This document shows positions 49,774 through 57,759 of a DNA stretch of 64,000 nt, piece after piece. The DNA lies in the NCBI RefSeq assembly GCF_900104815.1, contig NZ_FNTD01000004.1:4976501-5040500 (forward strand). Reading direction: 5' to 3'. This DNA is from Streptomyces misionensis (GTDB lineage: Bacteria; Actinomycetota; Actinomycetes; Streptomycetales; Streptomycetaceae). The number at the start of each line of letters is the position of its first letter. Position 1 is the stretch's first letter. Under the pieces are notes generated by a model. It was not told the origin of the DNA. It worked only from the letters and a program-made list of their open reading frames with translations, and searched no databases. Position numbers and translations under genes: made by a program.

Positions 49774-50328
49774 TCACTCACCAGCCAGCAGCGCGACCGG
49801 GTCGAGGGTCTCGTCGCCCTTGCTCCAGTTGCAGGGGCACAGCTCGTCGGTCTGGAGCGCGTCCAGGACCCGCAGGACCTCCTTGGGGTTACGGCCCACG
49901 GAACCGGCGGTGACCATCGTGAACTGGATCTCGTGGTTCGGGTCCACGATGAACACGGCGCGCTGCGCGAAGCCGTCCTCGCCCTCGATGCCCAGGTCAC
50001 GCATGAGCTCGTGCTTGGAGTCGGCCATCATCGGGAAGGGCAGCTCGGTCAGGTCCGGGTGGTCCTTGCGCCAGGCGTGGTGCACGAACTCGGAGTCACC
50101 GGAGAAGCCGAGGATCTGGGCGTCGCGGTCGGCGAACTCGTCGTTCAGCTTGCCGAACGCGGCGATCTCGGTCGGGCAGACGAAGGTGAAGTCCTTCGGC
50201 CAGGCGAACACGACCAGCCACTTGCCCTCGTAGGACTTGTGGTTGATCTGCTCGAACTCCTTGCCCTTCTCCAGCGAGACGCAGGCGGTCAGATCGAACT
50301 CGGGGAACTTGTCACCGACAGTGAGCAC
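49774..50328 (-). CDS. ahpC: Alkyl hydroperoxide reductase AhpC
   Basis: A 184-aa 2-Cys peroxiredoxin. Peroxidatic C51 is in KDFTFVCPTEIAAFG; the C-terminal DELCPCNWSKG has C164 and C166 (resolving). It reduces peroxides with electrons from AhpD. GTG 50328 is chosen because AAGGAG lies 5 nt upstream; the longer frame is not supported. Divergent from oxyR, its expected activator. Confidence 0.95.
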   Translation of the reverse strand: MLTVGDKFPEFDLTACVSLEKGKEFEQINHKSYEGKWLVVFAWPKDFTFVCPTEIAAFGKLNDEFADRDAQILGFSGDSEFVHHAWRKDHPDLTELPFPMMADSKHELMRDLGIEGEDGFAQRAVFIVDPNHEIQFTMVTAGSVGRNPKEVLRVLDALQTDELCPCNWSKGDETLDPVALLAGE

Positions 50329-50461
50329 ACGCTCTCCTTGCAGCGAAGAAACACCCCTTTTGAGGGTGATTCCCATGGGTTGGACTCTGACGATGTTGGC
50401 ACAGGGTGCATTGATTAGGGAAATAGCTACACTCGGTCGTGTTGATCGGAGGTATCTATCA
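50329..50461. promoter_or_regulatory. Divergent ahpC-oxyR control region
   Basis: A 133-bp gap between oxyR and ahpC. Between 50410 and 50460 it is A/T-rich, with ATAG (50423-50426) and CTAT (50456-50459) half-sites resembling pieces of OxyR boxes. OxyR self-control and ahpC activation are the known arrangement in Streptomyces; I cannot place the -35/-10 with confidence. Confidence 0.55.
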
Positions 50462-51412
50462 GTGACTATGGGTAACGGCAAGCGGAGGCAGCCCAGCCTC
50501 GCACAGCTACGGGCCTTCGCCGCCGTGGCGGAGCACCTGCACTTCAGGGACGCGGCGGCGGCCATCGGGATGAGCCAGCCCGCCCTGTCCGGCGCGGTCT
50601 CGGCGCTGGAGGAGACACTCGGCGTGACCCTCCTCGAGCGTACGACGCGCAAGGTACTGCTCTCGCCCGCGGGGGAGCGCCTCGCCGTGCGGGCCAGGGC
50701 CGTGCTGGACGCCGTCGGCACCCTCCTGGAGGAGGCGGAGGCGGTCCGGGCGCCGTTCACCGGGGCGCTCCGGCTCGGCGTGATCCCGACCGTGGCACCG
50801 TATCTGCTGCCGACCGTGCTGCGGCTCGTGCACGAACGCTATCCGGACCTGGACCTCCAGGTGCACGAGGAGCAGACCGCGAGCCTCGTCGACGGACTGA
50901 GCACCGGCCGGCTCGACCTGCTGCTGCTCGCGGTCCCGCTCGGGGTGCCCGGCATAGCCGAACTGCCCCTGTTCGACGAGGACTTCGTGCTCGTCACCCC
51001 GCTCGACCACTGGCTCGGCGGCCGCGAGGGCATCGGGCGCGAGGCGCTGAAGGAACTCAATCTGCTGCTCCTGGACGAGGGGCACTGCCTGCGCGACCAG
51101 GCCCTGGACATCTGCCGCGAGGCGGGCCGCGCCGACGCCCCGGTCACCACCACCGCCGCCGGGCTGTCCACGCTGGTCCAGCTGGTCGCCGGCGGTCTCG
51201 GCTGCACCCTGCTGCCGCGCACCGCGCTCAAGCTGGAGACCACCCGCAGCAGCCAGTTGCTCACCGGCTACTTCGCCGATCCCGCCCCGAGCCGCCGGAT
51301 CGCCCTGGCGATGCGCGCGGGAGCGGCACGCGGTGCCGAGTACGAGGAACTGGCGGCGGCCCTGCGCGAGGCGATGCGGGCACTGCCGGTACGCGTCCTC
51401 GGCGACGGCTGA
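50462..51412 (+). CDS. oxyR: OxyR, LysR-family peroxide sensor
   Basis: A 316-aa regulator. The HTH is residues about 12-68 (PSLAQLRAFAAVAEHLHFRDAAAAIGMSQPALSGAVSALE). The redox cysteines are C209 and C218 in DEGHCLRDQALDICREAG, the arrangement of OxyR. GTG 50462 follows GGAGG by about 8 nt; ATG 50468 is possible. It senses H2O2 by disulfide formation and switches on ahpCD and probably itself. Confidence 0.94.
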   Translation: MTMGNGKRRQPSLAQLRAFAAVAEHLHFRDAAAAIGMSQPALSGAVSALEETLGVTLLERTTRKVLLSPAGERLAVRARAVLDAVGTLLEEAEAVRAPFTGALRLGVIPTVAPYLLPTVLRLVHERYPDLDLQVHEEQTASLVDGLSTGRLDLLLLAVPLGVPGIAELPLFDEDFVLVTPLDHWLGGREGIGREALKELNLLLLDEGHCLRDQALDICREAGRADAPVTTTAAGLSTLVQLVAGGLGCTLLPRTALKLETTRSSQLLTGYFADPAPSRRIALAMRAGAARGAEYEELAAALREAMRALPVRVLGDG

Positions 51413-51455
51413 GGGCCCCTCCCCGACGGGGGAGAGGCCCTGTGGCGCACGGGGG

Positions 51456-53798
51456 TCACTCGGTCCGCAGCCCCTCCGGCCGCATCAGCCGCAGCAGCGG
51501 CGGCAGGCTCAGCAGGGTGACCACGAGGACCACCCCCGCGCCCGCGCCGGTCATCGTCAGCACGCTCGGCCAGTCCACGCCCAGCGGCGAGCCCACCATC
51601 TTCAGCAGCACCCCGCCCAGCGTCAGTCCGACGGCCGCCGCGAGCAGCAGACCGAGCGCGACCGGGATCGCGGTCTGCCACAGCACCGACAGGCCCAGGG
51701 TGCGCCGCCGGGTGCCGAAGGCCATCAGCGACGACAGCAGCTTCCTGCGCTCGCGCAGCTGTTCCAGCTGGGTGACCAGCAGGCTCGCGCCGATCAGGGC
51801 CAGCACACAGATCGCGCCCGCGTACAGGCCGGTGCGGATGGAGGTGAACTTCTTGGACTCCTCCGTCGCCGACCACTCGATCGCCTCGGCGAACGGGTCC
51901 ACCTTCGCCGCCGTGTTGCGGATGTACTCGGACACCTCGGGCACCCGCGGGTCGAGCATGACGTACACCGCCCCGTTCAGCACCCGGTCCACCCGGTCGG
52001 GCAGCGCGGACCGGGTCACCAGGACGGCGCTGTCCGTGGTGCCGTTGGGGCTGGTGATCGCGCGGGCCGGCTTCAGGCCCGCCGGTACGGTCCAGCGCAC
52101 GTCGGGGCCGCGGCCGGTGCCGTTGGCCGTGTCGATGTGCAAGACCCGGCCCGGCCGGGTGAGCTTCGCGATGGCGGCGTCGTCGTCCTGCTCCCCGCCC
52201 GTCGAGAGGAAGGCGTCCCCGTCGTGGCAGGAGGGCAGCCGGGCCACCTCGCGCAGGGAGGCGCAGGTGCCGGCGACCATCAGCACCGTGCTGTCGGGCC
52301 CGGTGTGCCAGTCCTTGTCCCCGAGCGAAGTGCTGCCCAGCGAGACCGCCTTGCGTACGCCCTTGGTCGTGGCGAACCGGTCGGCGGCCGTGTGGAAGGG
52401 GGTGCCGTGGGACAGGTTGACCTGCATCTGGGCCCGGCCGAGGTCCTTCCCGGTGTCCTTGGTGTAGTCGCCCTCGACGCCCGCGAACAGCATCTGGAGC
52501 GCCACCGCCCCGGCCACCGCGACGGCGATGCCGTTCACCATGCGGGCCGCCGAGCCGCTGCTCAACTGGAGCCGCCGCACCGCCAGTTGCCAGGCCACCG
52601 TGCCGCGGTGCAGCCGGGCCACCACCGCCTCCACGGCCCACGGCAGCAGCGTGGTGACGCCGACGAGCAGCAGCAGTACGCCGCCGGTCACCATGTACTG
52701 GTTGAACTCCCCGTCCGCGCGGCCCTTGCCGATCATCGGGGAGAGCAGGGCGAGGCCGCCCAGCGGCAGCAGCAGCCGCCACCACAGCCGGCGGCGCGCG
52801 GGCCTGGCCGTCCGCATCACGCCCAGCGGCTCGATGACGACACCGCGCAGTGCGAACAGGGTGACCAGCACCGCCGCCGCGGGGACGGCGAGGGCGACCA
52901 GCGCGGCCAGCGCGGGCGAAGGATTGAGGTAGTCGGGGAACACGCTGATGCCCACGACCTCCACCGAGCCCGCGAACCGGCGGCCCAGCAGGAAGAAGAC
53001 GGTGCCGAAGGCCAGCCCGACCAGCGATCCGGCCAGCGCCTCGCCCGCCGCGATCCGGCGGGTCATCCGGCTGTCGGAGCCCACCAGGCGCAGCGCGGCC
53101 AGTCTGCGGTCGCGCCGCTCGCCGCCGAACCGCACGGCGGTCGCGATGAACACGCCGACCGGCATCAGCAGCACCAGGAACACGAGCAGCACCAGCAGGA
53201 GCAGCACCGGGTCCGTCCGGTTCGCCGGGGGCTTGTTCGGCGAGCCGTAGGTGCTGATCCGGGCGGTCTGGAAGCCGTTGATCTTCGGGGCCAGGTTCTT
53301 CGCCCCCGCGTAGTAGGCGAGTTCCTGCGAGCCCACCAGCCCGCTCTCGCCGATGGTGCCGGTGATCCGGTACGGCAGCCGCTCGCGCAGCAGCTTGCCC
53401 TCGCCCGAGCCGAGCAGCTCCTTCAGCGCGGGGGAGACCACCATCTCGCCCGGCGCCGGGTACGCCGACAGGCCCGGCGCGACGGGCGCCTTCGGTCCCT
53501 CCGGCTCGACCAGCCGGCCGCGCACTTCGCGACCGCGGAACTCGGTGTCGGTGTCGGCGATCACCAGGGTGTTCGCGGCCTTCGGCCGGACCGGGCCGTA
53601 CGTGTAGTCCGCGCGGGCCTGGTCCCGTTCGTGCCGTACCGCCAGCGCGTTCGGGATCGCGGTCGTCAGCAGCAGCAGGGCCACGCCCAGGCCGACCCCG
53701 ACGGCCGTCAGCAGCACCCGGGTCCAGCCCTCGCGGCCCCCGGTGAAGGCGAACCGGAAGCCGAGACCGAGGTCCCTGCCCCACTGGCGTGCGCTCAT
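51456..53798 (-). CDS. FtsX-type ABC transporter permease
   Basis: A 780-aa permease with a two-repeat MacB/FtsX-like layout: an N-terminal helix (FAFTGGREGWTRVLLTAVGVGLGVALLLLTT), a large extracellular domain, three-helix cores (LLLLVLLVFLVLLMPVGVFIATAVRFG ...) and a second repeat ending in VLTMTGAGAGVVLVVTLLSLPPLLRL. Members export lipids, peptides or drugs, or act as mechanotransmission proteins. The start overlaps the ATPase stop by 4 bp (ATGA). With PadR it forms a three-gene operon. Confidence 0.87.
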   Translation of the reverse strand: MSARQWGRDLGLGFRFAFTGGREGWTRVLLTAVGVGLGVALLLLTTAIPNALAVRHERDQARADYTYGPVRPKAANTLVIADTDTEFRGREVRGRLVEPEGPKAPVAPGLSAYPAPGEMVVSPALKELLGSGEGKLLRERLPYRITGTIGESGLVGSQELAYYAGAKNLAPKINGFQTARISTYGSPNKPPANRTDPVLLLLVLLVFLVLLMPVGVFIATAVRFGGERRDRRLAALRLVGSDSRMTRRIAAGEALAGSLVGLAFGTVFFLLGRRFAGSVEVVGISVFPDYLNPSPALAALVALAVPAAAVLVTLFALRGVVIEPLGVMRTARPARRRLWWRLLLPLGGLALLSPMIGKGRADGEFNQYMVTGGVLLLLVGVTTLLPWAVEAVVARLHRGTVAWQLAVRRLQLSSGSAARMVNGIAVAVAGAVALQMLFAGVEGDYTKDTGKDLGRAQMQVNLSHGTPFHTAADRFATTKGVRKAVSLGSTSLGDKDWHTGPDSTVLMVAGTCASLREVARLPSCHDGDAFLSTGGEQDDDAAIAKLTRPGRVLHIDTANGTGRGPDVRWTVPAGLKPARAITSPNGTTDSAVLVTRSALPDRVDRVLNGAVYVMLDPRVPEVSEYIRNTAAKVDPFAEAIEWSATEESKKFTSIRTGLYAGAICVLALIGASLLVTQLEQLRERRKLLSSLMAFGTRRRTLGLSVLWQTAIPVALGLLLAAAVGLTLGGVLLKMVGSPLGVDWPSVLTMTGAGAGVVLVVTLLSLPPLLRLMRPEGLRTE

Positions 53799-54484
53799 AT
53801 GGCGCGCTCCATGTCCCGGGACCTGCCGTCGCGTACGACGATCTCCCGGTCGGAGTAGGCGGCGACCCTGGGCTCGTGGGTGACCAGGACGACGGCCGCG
53901 TTGGTGGAGCGGGCCGCGTCGGTCAGCAGCTCCATCACGCGTTCGCCGTTGAGCGAGTCGAGGGCGCCGGTCGGCTCGTCCGCGAAGACCACCCGGGGAC
54001 CGGTGACCAGCGCCCGCGCCACCGCGACGCGCTGCCCCTGGCCGCCGGAGACCTCGCCGGGCCGCTTGTCCTTGAGGCCGTCCACCTCCAGCCGCCGCAT
54101 CCAGTCGAGGGCGGCCCGCTCGGCCTCCTTGCGGGAGGTGCCGTTCAGCCGCAGCGGCAGGGCCACGTTCTCCACGCAGGTCAGTTCGGGCACCAGCTGG
54201 CCGAACTGGAAGACGAAGCCGAACTCGCTGCGGCGCAGCGCGCTGCGCTCGGCGTCGTTCATGCCGGCCAGTTCGCGCCCGGCGTAGGTGATGGAGCCCG
54301 AGTCGGGCGGCACGATGCCGGCGAGGCAGTGCAGCAGCGTCGACTTGCCGGAGCCGGAGGGGCCCATGACGGCGACGACCTCGCCGGGGTGGATGGAGAA
54401 CTCGGCGCCGTCGAGGGCGACCGTGGGGCCGTACGCCTTGCGCAGGTCGTGCGCGGCCAGCAGGGAACCGGGGGGAGGGGTCAC
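53795..54484 (-). CDS. ABC transporter ATP-binding protein (MacB/LolD type)
   Basis: A 229-aa ATPase. Walker A is GPSGSGKSTLL (about 41-51), the Q-loop is FQFGQLVPELTCVEN, the signature VSGGQGQRVAVARAL is near 145-158, Walker B is RVVFADEPTGALDS and the H-loop is VVLVTHEPRVAAY. Length and motifs match LolD/MacB-like partners of FtsX-type permeases. Its start overlaps the padR stop by 4 bp. Confidence 0.94.
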   Translation of the reverse strand: MTPPPGSLLAAHDLRKAYGPTVALDGAEFSIHPGEVVAVMGPSGSGKSTLLHCLAGIVPPDSGSITYAGRELAGMNDAERSALRRSEFGFVFQFGQLVPELTCVENVALPLRLNGTSRKEAERAALDWMRRLEVDGLKDKRPGEVSGGQGQRVAVARALVTGPRVVFADEPTGALDSLNGERVMELLTDAARSTNAAVVLVTHEPRVAAYSDREIVVRDGRSRDMERAI

Positions 54485-55005
54485 GAGGCGACCTCCGCCC
54501 GCAGCTTGTCCAGACGCGCGGCGGTCAGTTCCAGCCAGCGCAGGTCGGCCTCCAGGTGGAACAGGGCGTGGTCGCAGATCAGCTGGTCGGCGAGGTCGCC
54601 CTTGCGCTTGCGGTCGGTCAGGATGCGCATGCTGCGCAGGTGCTCGGCGCGCTGGACGTCCAGGATGACGGAGGCGTCGCGGTGGGTGAGCAGCGCGAGG
54701 ACGACCTTGGTGTAGAGGGTCGACTGGAGGTACTCCTCCGGCTTCTCCGGGGTGGCGAGCCAGCGCTGGACGTCGGTGACGCCGGCCTCGGTGATGGCGT
54801 ACCGCTTGCGTTCGGGACCGCCGCCCGCCTCGATGCCGTCGACTTCGACGAGGCCGTGCTTCAGCAGCCGGGACATCGTGGAGTAGACCTGGCCGTAGTG
54901 CAGGGGCCGGTCCTGACCGAACTTCTCGTCGAAGGCCCGTTTGAGGTCGTAGCCGTGGCGCGGGCCGGACTCCAGGAGCCCTAGGAGGGTGTGACCGATG
55001 GACAT
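54481..55005 (-). CDS. PadR-family transcriptional repressor
   Basis: A 174-aa regulator from ATG 55005. The winged helix is residues about 1-80 (MSIGHTLLGLLESGPRHGYDLKRAFDEKFG; YGQVYSTMSRLLKHGLVEVDGIEAGGGPERKRYAITEAG). A helical C-terminal dimerisation domain follows. The -10 TAGAGT is 7 nt before the ATG (leaderless), and a GTGTATAC-N7-GTATACAC operator covers the -35 region. It probably represses its own operon with the ABC exporter until a drug or metabolite binds. Confidence 0.93.
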   Translation of the reverse strand: MSIGHTLLGLLESGPRHGYDLKRAFDEKFGQDRPLHYGQVYSTMSRLLKHGLVEVDGIEAGGGPERKRYAITEAGVTDVQRWLATPEKPEEYLQSTLYTKVVLALLTHRDASVILDVQRAEHLRSMRILTDRKRKGDLADQLICDHALFHLEADLRWLELTAARLDKLRAEVAS

Positions 55006-55308
55006 GGGGAGCACTCTACACACCGTGTATACGCGGTAGGTATACACCGCATGTGCAGAGCACCGCGGAGGGTGCGACCTCGCAGGTGAGAGCCCTTTGT
55101 CACGGTTTCACGACAGGCCGTCGCGCCGGGGCCGCGGCCCGAAGACTTCGGGTGGAGGGGCAACCCTGGGCCCCTTGTAACCGTCGGTTCCTTTGGGGTG
55201 GGTGCTGATTCTCACGTCCGTAAAAGAGCGGATCGGTTGCCCTTTGTCATATAGGCGGGTGTTAGCTTTCGGAGCTGACCAACGAGACGGAAGCGGAGCG
55301 GTAGACCC
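55006..55308. promoter_or_regulatory. Divergent padR and penicillin-binding protein control region
   Basis: This 303-bp gap has the padR promoter at its left end, then no gene. For the plus-strand gene, TTGCCC (55237-55242) with TGTTAG (55260-55265) after 17 bp is a candidate promoter. The ribosome site of ATG 55309 is only GGAAGCGGAG-like (about 55289-55298). Confidence 0.4.
55013..55047 (-). promoter_or_regulatory. padR promoter with near-perfect operator
   Basis: GTGTATAC (55025-55032) and GTATACAC (55040-55047) form an inverted repeat with a 7-bp spacer, a PadR-type site. TAGAGT (55018-55013 on minus) is the -10, 7 nt before ATG 55005, so the operator lies over the spacer/-35. Clear case for autorepression. 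Confidence 0.7.
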
Positions 55309-57702
55309 ATGGGACGAGCGGAAGAGAGACGAGCGCGACAGCGCGGCGGCCACCGCGCGGCGCCCCAGCGTCGCCGCTCGGCACCCGAGACCGGCAATCG
55401 CTCGGCAGGGCCGGCCGCCGGGGGAGCGCCCCGCAAGAGCCTCCTGCGCCGGATCTTCTCCTGGAAGAAGATCCTCGGCACGTTCTTCGGGATATGCCTG
55501 CTGGGCATAGCCGGCTTCGCCGTGCTGTACATGGTGGTGGACGTGCCCGAGGGCAACGCGCTCGCCACCCAGGAGAGCAACGTCTACAAGTACAGCGACG
55601 GCACGCTGCTCGCCCGCGTCGGCGAGACCAACCGCGAGAGCGTGGACCTGGACAAGGTCCCGAAGGACGTGCAGCACACCTTCGTCGCCGCGGAGAACAA
55701 GACCTTCTACACGGACTCCGGCATCGACCTCAGGGGTCTGGCCCGCGGTCTGTACAACACGGCGATGGGCCGGGGCACCCAGGGCGGCTCCACCATCACC
55801 CAGCAGTACGTCAAGAACTACTACCTGAGCCAGGACCAGACGGTCACCCGCAAGCTCAAGGAGATGGTCATCTCCTTGAAGGTCGACCAGAAGAAATCCA
55901 AGGACGACATCCTCGCGGGCTACATCAACACCAGCTACTACGGCCGCGGCGCCTACGGCATCCAGGCCGCCGCCCAGGCCTACTACCGCACCGACGCCCA
56001 GAACCTCACGGTCGAACAGGGCGCGTACCTCGCCGCCCTGCTCCAGGCGCCGAGCCAGTACGACTGGGCGGTGGCGACCCCCGCCGGCAAGAAGCTGGTG
56101 AAGGCGCGCTGGAACTACGTCCTGGACAACATGGTCAAGCAGCACTGGCTGGACCCGGCCAAGCGGCAGGCCATGAACTTCCCCGTGCCGAAGGAGCCCA
56201 AGGGCACCCCCGGCGAGGAGGGCGAGAAGGGCTACCTGGTCGAGCTGGCCAACCAGCAGCTGGAGGACCAGCTGATGTCCGAGGAGGGCATCAGCCACCA
56301 GGACGCCGTGCAGCAGGTGGTCAACCGCGGCTGGACCATCACCCTCAACGTCGACAAGAAGAAGCAGGCCGCGCTGGAACGGGCCGTCAAGGAGCAGCTG
56401 ACCGGCAGGCTCGACCCCAAGCAGCGCAAGGTCGACGGCGACGTGCAGGCCGGCGCGGTCTCGGTGGACCCCAAGACGGGGAAGATCGTCGCCATGTACG
56501 GCGGCACGGACCACTTCAAGCACTGGACCAACAACGCCACCCGCAAGGACTACCAGCCCGCCTCCACCTTCAAGCCGGTGATCCTCGCCGCGGCGCTCCA
56601 GCAGGGCTCCGTCACCCAGGACGGCAAGCCGATCAACGCCGACACGGTGTACGACGGCACCAGCGGCCGCCAGGTCGTGGACCACGGCGCCAGGGTCGGC
56701 TTCGGCCCGCCCAACGAGGACGACGTGAACTACGGTCCGATCACCGTCCAGAAGGCCATGAACGACTCGGTCAACTCCGTCTTCGCGCAGATGGGCGTCG
56801 ACGTGGGCATGAGCAAGGTGATGAGCACGGCCAAGCAGCTCGGCATGGACACCGAGGGCATGCAGCCCGTCCCCGCCCAGACGCTCGGCTCGATGGGTGC
56901 GAGCCCGCTGGAGATGGCCGGGATCTACGCCACCCTCGACAACCACGGCAACAAGGTCACGCCGACCATCGTCAAGGACGCCGAGCAGAAGGACCGCAAG
57001 GTCACCATGCCGAACCCGATCGGCGGCCCGGTGATCAGCCGTACCGCCGCCGACAGCGTGACCTCGGTGCTGACCGGCGTGGTCGACGACGGCACCGCCA
57101 GCCGCAGTGTGGCGAACAACCCGCTGCGGGCCGGCCAGCAGGTGGCGGGCAAGACCGGTACCTCCGACTGCGACCTCTCGGCCTGGTTCACCGGCTACAC
57201 CCCGGACCTGGTCACCTCCGTCGGCCTGTTCGGCGAGGCCGGCAAGGCGGGCGGCACCGGCTGCAACGGCGCGCCGGTCAAGAAGCAGGACCACGTGCCC
57301 CTGACGGGCGCCCTGGGCGGCGGCCGCGTCAACGGCGGTGGCCCCCCGGCCGAGATCTGGGCGGCCTACACCTTCGGGGTGACGCACGCGGCCAAGTTCG
57401 ACCTGGACACCTCGCAGGGCGCGGCCGTCGAGACGCCGACCCCCTCGATGAGCAGCCAGAGCCCGTCCCAGTCGCCGTCGCAGTCGCCGTCCGGCACCCC
57501 GACGTCGTCCGGCTCGCCGTCCCAGTCGCCGTCGCAGTCGCCGAGCCAGTCGCCGTCGCAGTCGCCGTCGCAGTCGCCGTCCGAGTCGCCGACCACCGGC
57601 GCGCCGACGACCGACCCCACGGACGAGAACCCGCTGGGACAGCTCGGTGGAGACCGGGAGCAGCTGCAACAGCAGCAGCAACGGCACCAGCGACAGCAGT
57701 AG
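55309..57702 (+). CDS. Class A penicillin-binding protein (bifunctional transglycosylase-transpeptidase)
   Basis: A 797-aa membrane enzyme that polymerises and cross-links peptidoglycan. A basic N-terminus and one helix (ILGTFFGICLLGIAGFAVLYMVV, about 55-77) precede the GT51 domain: E129 in VAAENKTFYTD (usually AED; here AEN), then GGSTITQQYVKNYYLS. The transpeptidase has S419 in ASTFK, S487-V-N and K615-T-G-T. All catalytic residues are present. The tail is Ser/Pro/Gln-rich repeats and acidic, then Gln-rich. It ends in a strong terminator. Confidence 0.95.
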   Translation: MGRAEERRARQRGGHRAAPQRRRSAPETGNRSAGPAAGGAPRKSLLRRIFSWKKILGTFFGICLLGIAGFAVLYMVVDVPEGNALATQESNVYKYSDGTLLARVGETNRESVDLDKVPKDVQHTFVAAENKTFYTDSGIDLRGLARGLYNTAMGRGTQGGSTITQQYVKNYYLSQDQTVTRKLKEMVISLKVDQKKSKDDILAGYINTSYYGRGAYGIQAAAQAYYRTDAQNLTVEQGAYLAALLQAPSQYDWAVATPAGKKLVKARWNYVLDNMVKQHWLDPAKRQAMNFPVPKEPKGTPGEEGEKGYLVELANQQLEDQLMSEEGISHQDAVQQVVNRGWTITLNVDKKKQAALERAVKEQLTGRLDPKQRKVDGDVQAGAVSVDPKTGKIVAMYGGTDHFKHWTNNATRKDYQPASTFKPVILAAALQQGSVTQDGKPINADTVYDGTSGRQVVDHGARVGFGPPNEDDVNYGPITVQKAMNDSVNSVFAQMGVDVGMSKVMSTAKQLGMDTEGMQPVPAQTLGSMGASPLEMAGIYATLDNHGNKVTPTIVKDAEQKDRKVTMPNPIGGPVISRTAADSVTSVLTGVVDDGTASRSVANNPLRAGQQVAGKTGTSDCDLSAWFTGYTPDLVTSVGLFGEAGKAGGTGCNGAPVKKQDHVPLTGALGGGRVNGGGPPAEIWAAYTFGVTHAAKFDLDTSQGAAVETPTPSMSSQSPSQSPSQSPSGTPTSSGSPSQSPSQSPSQSPSQSPSQSPSESPTTGAPTTDPTDENPLGQLGGDREQLQQQQQRHQRQQ
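57460..57592 (+). repeat. SPSQ-encoding tandem repeats in the penicillin-binding protein tail
   Basis: CAGTCGCCGTCG (QSPS) units recur with small changes from 57460 to 57592, broken once by a GTPTSSG insert. They encode a flexible wall-spanning tail and are prone to length change. Not a CRISPR: units adjoin with no spacers. Confidence 0.9.
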
Positions 57703-57709
57703 ACGGAAC

Positions 57710-57753
57710 AAGAGGGAGGGGCGCCCGGTACACACCGGGCGCCCCTCCCTCTT
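57710..57753. terminator. Bidirectional terminator between PBP and phosphatase genes
   Basis: A perfect 20-bp stem (57710-57729 with 57734-57753) and ACAC loop, then TTT on the plus strand. It sits between convergent genes and serves both. Confidence 0.88.
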
Positions 57754-57759
57754 TCCGGC

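Noticed and set aside
51333..53858. Plus-strand open frame of about 841 codons opposite the ABC permease
   Set aside because: His/Gln/Arg-rich shadow of the permease; no ribosome site and no domain.
57460..57592. CRISPR-like short repeats
   Set aside because: Units are contiguous, in phase and coding, with no spacers; no cas genes are nearby.
55108..57735. Minus-strand open frame of about 875 codons opposite the penicillin-binding protein gene
   Set aside because: It is a shadow caused by high GC; it has no family motifs, and the plus-strand gene has a full set of PBP catalytic motifs.
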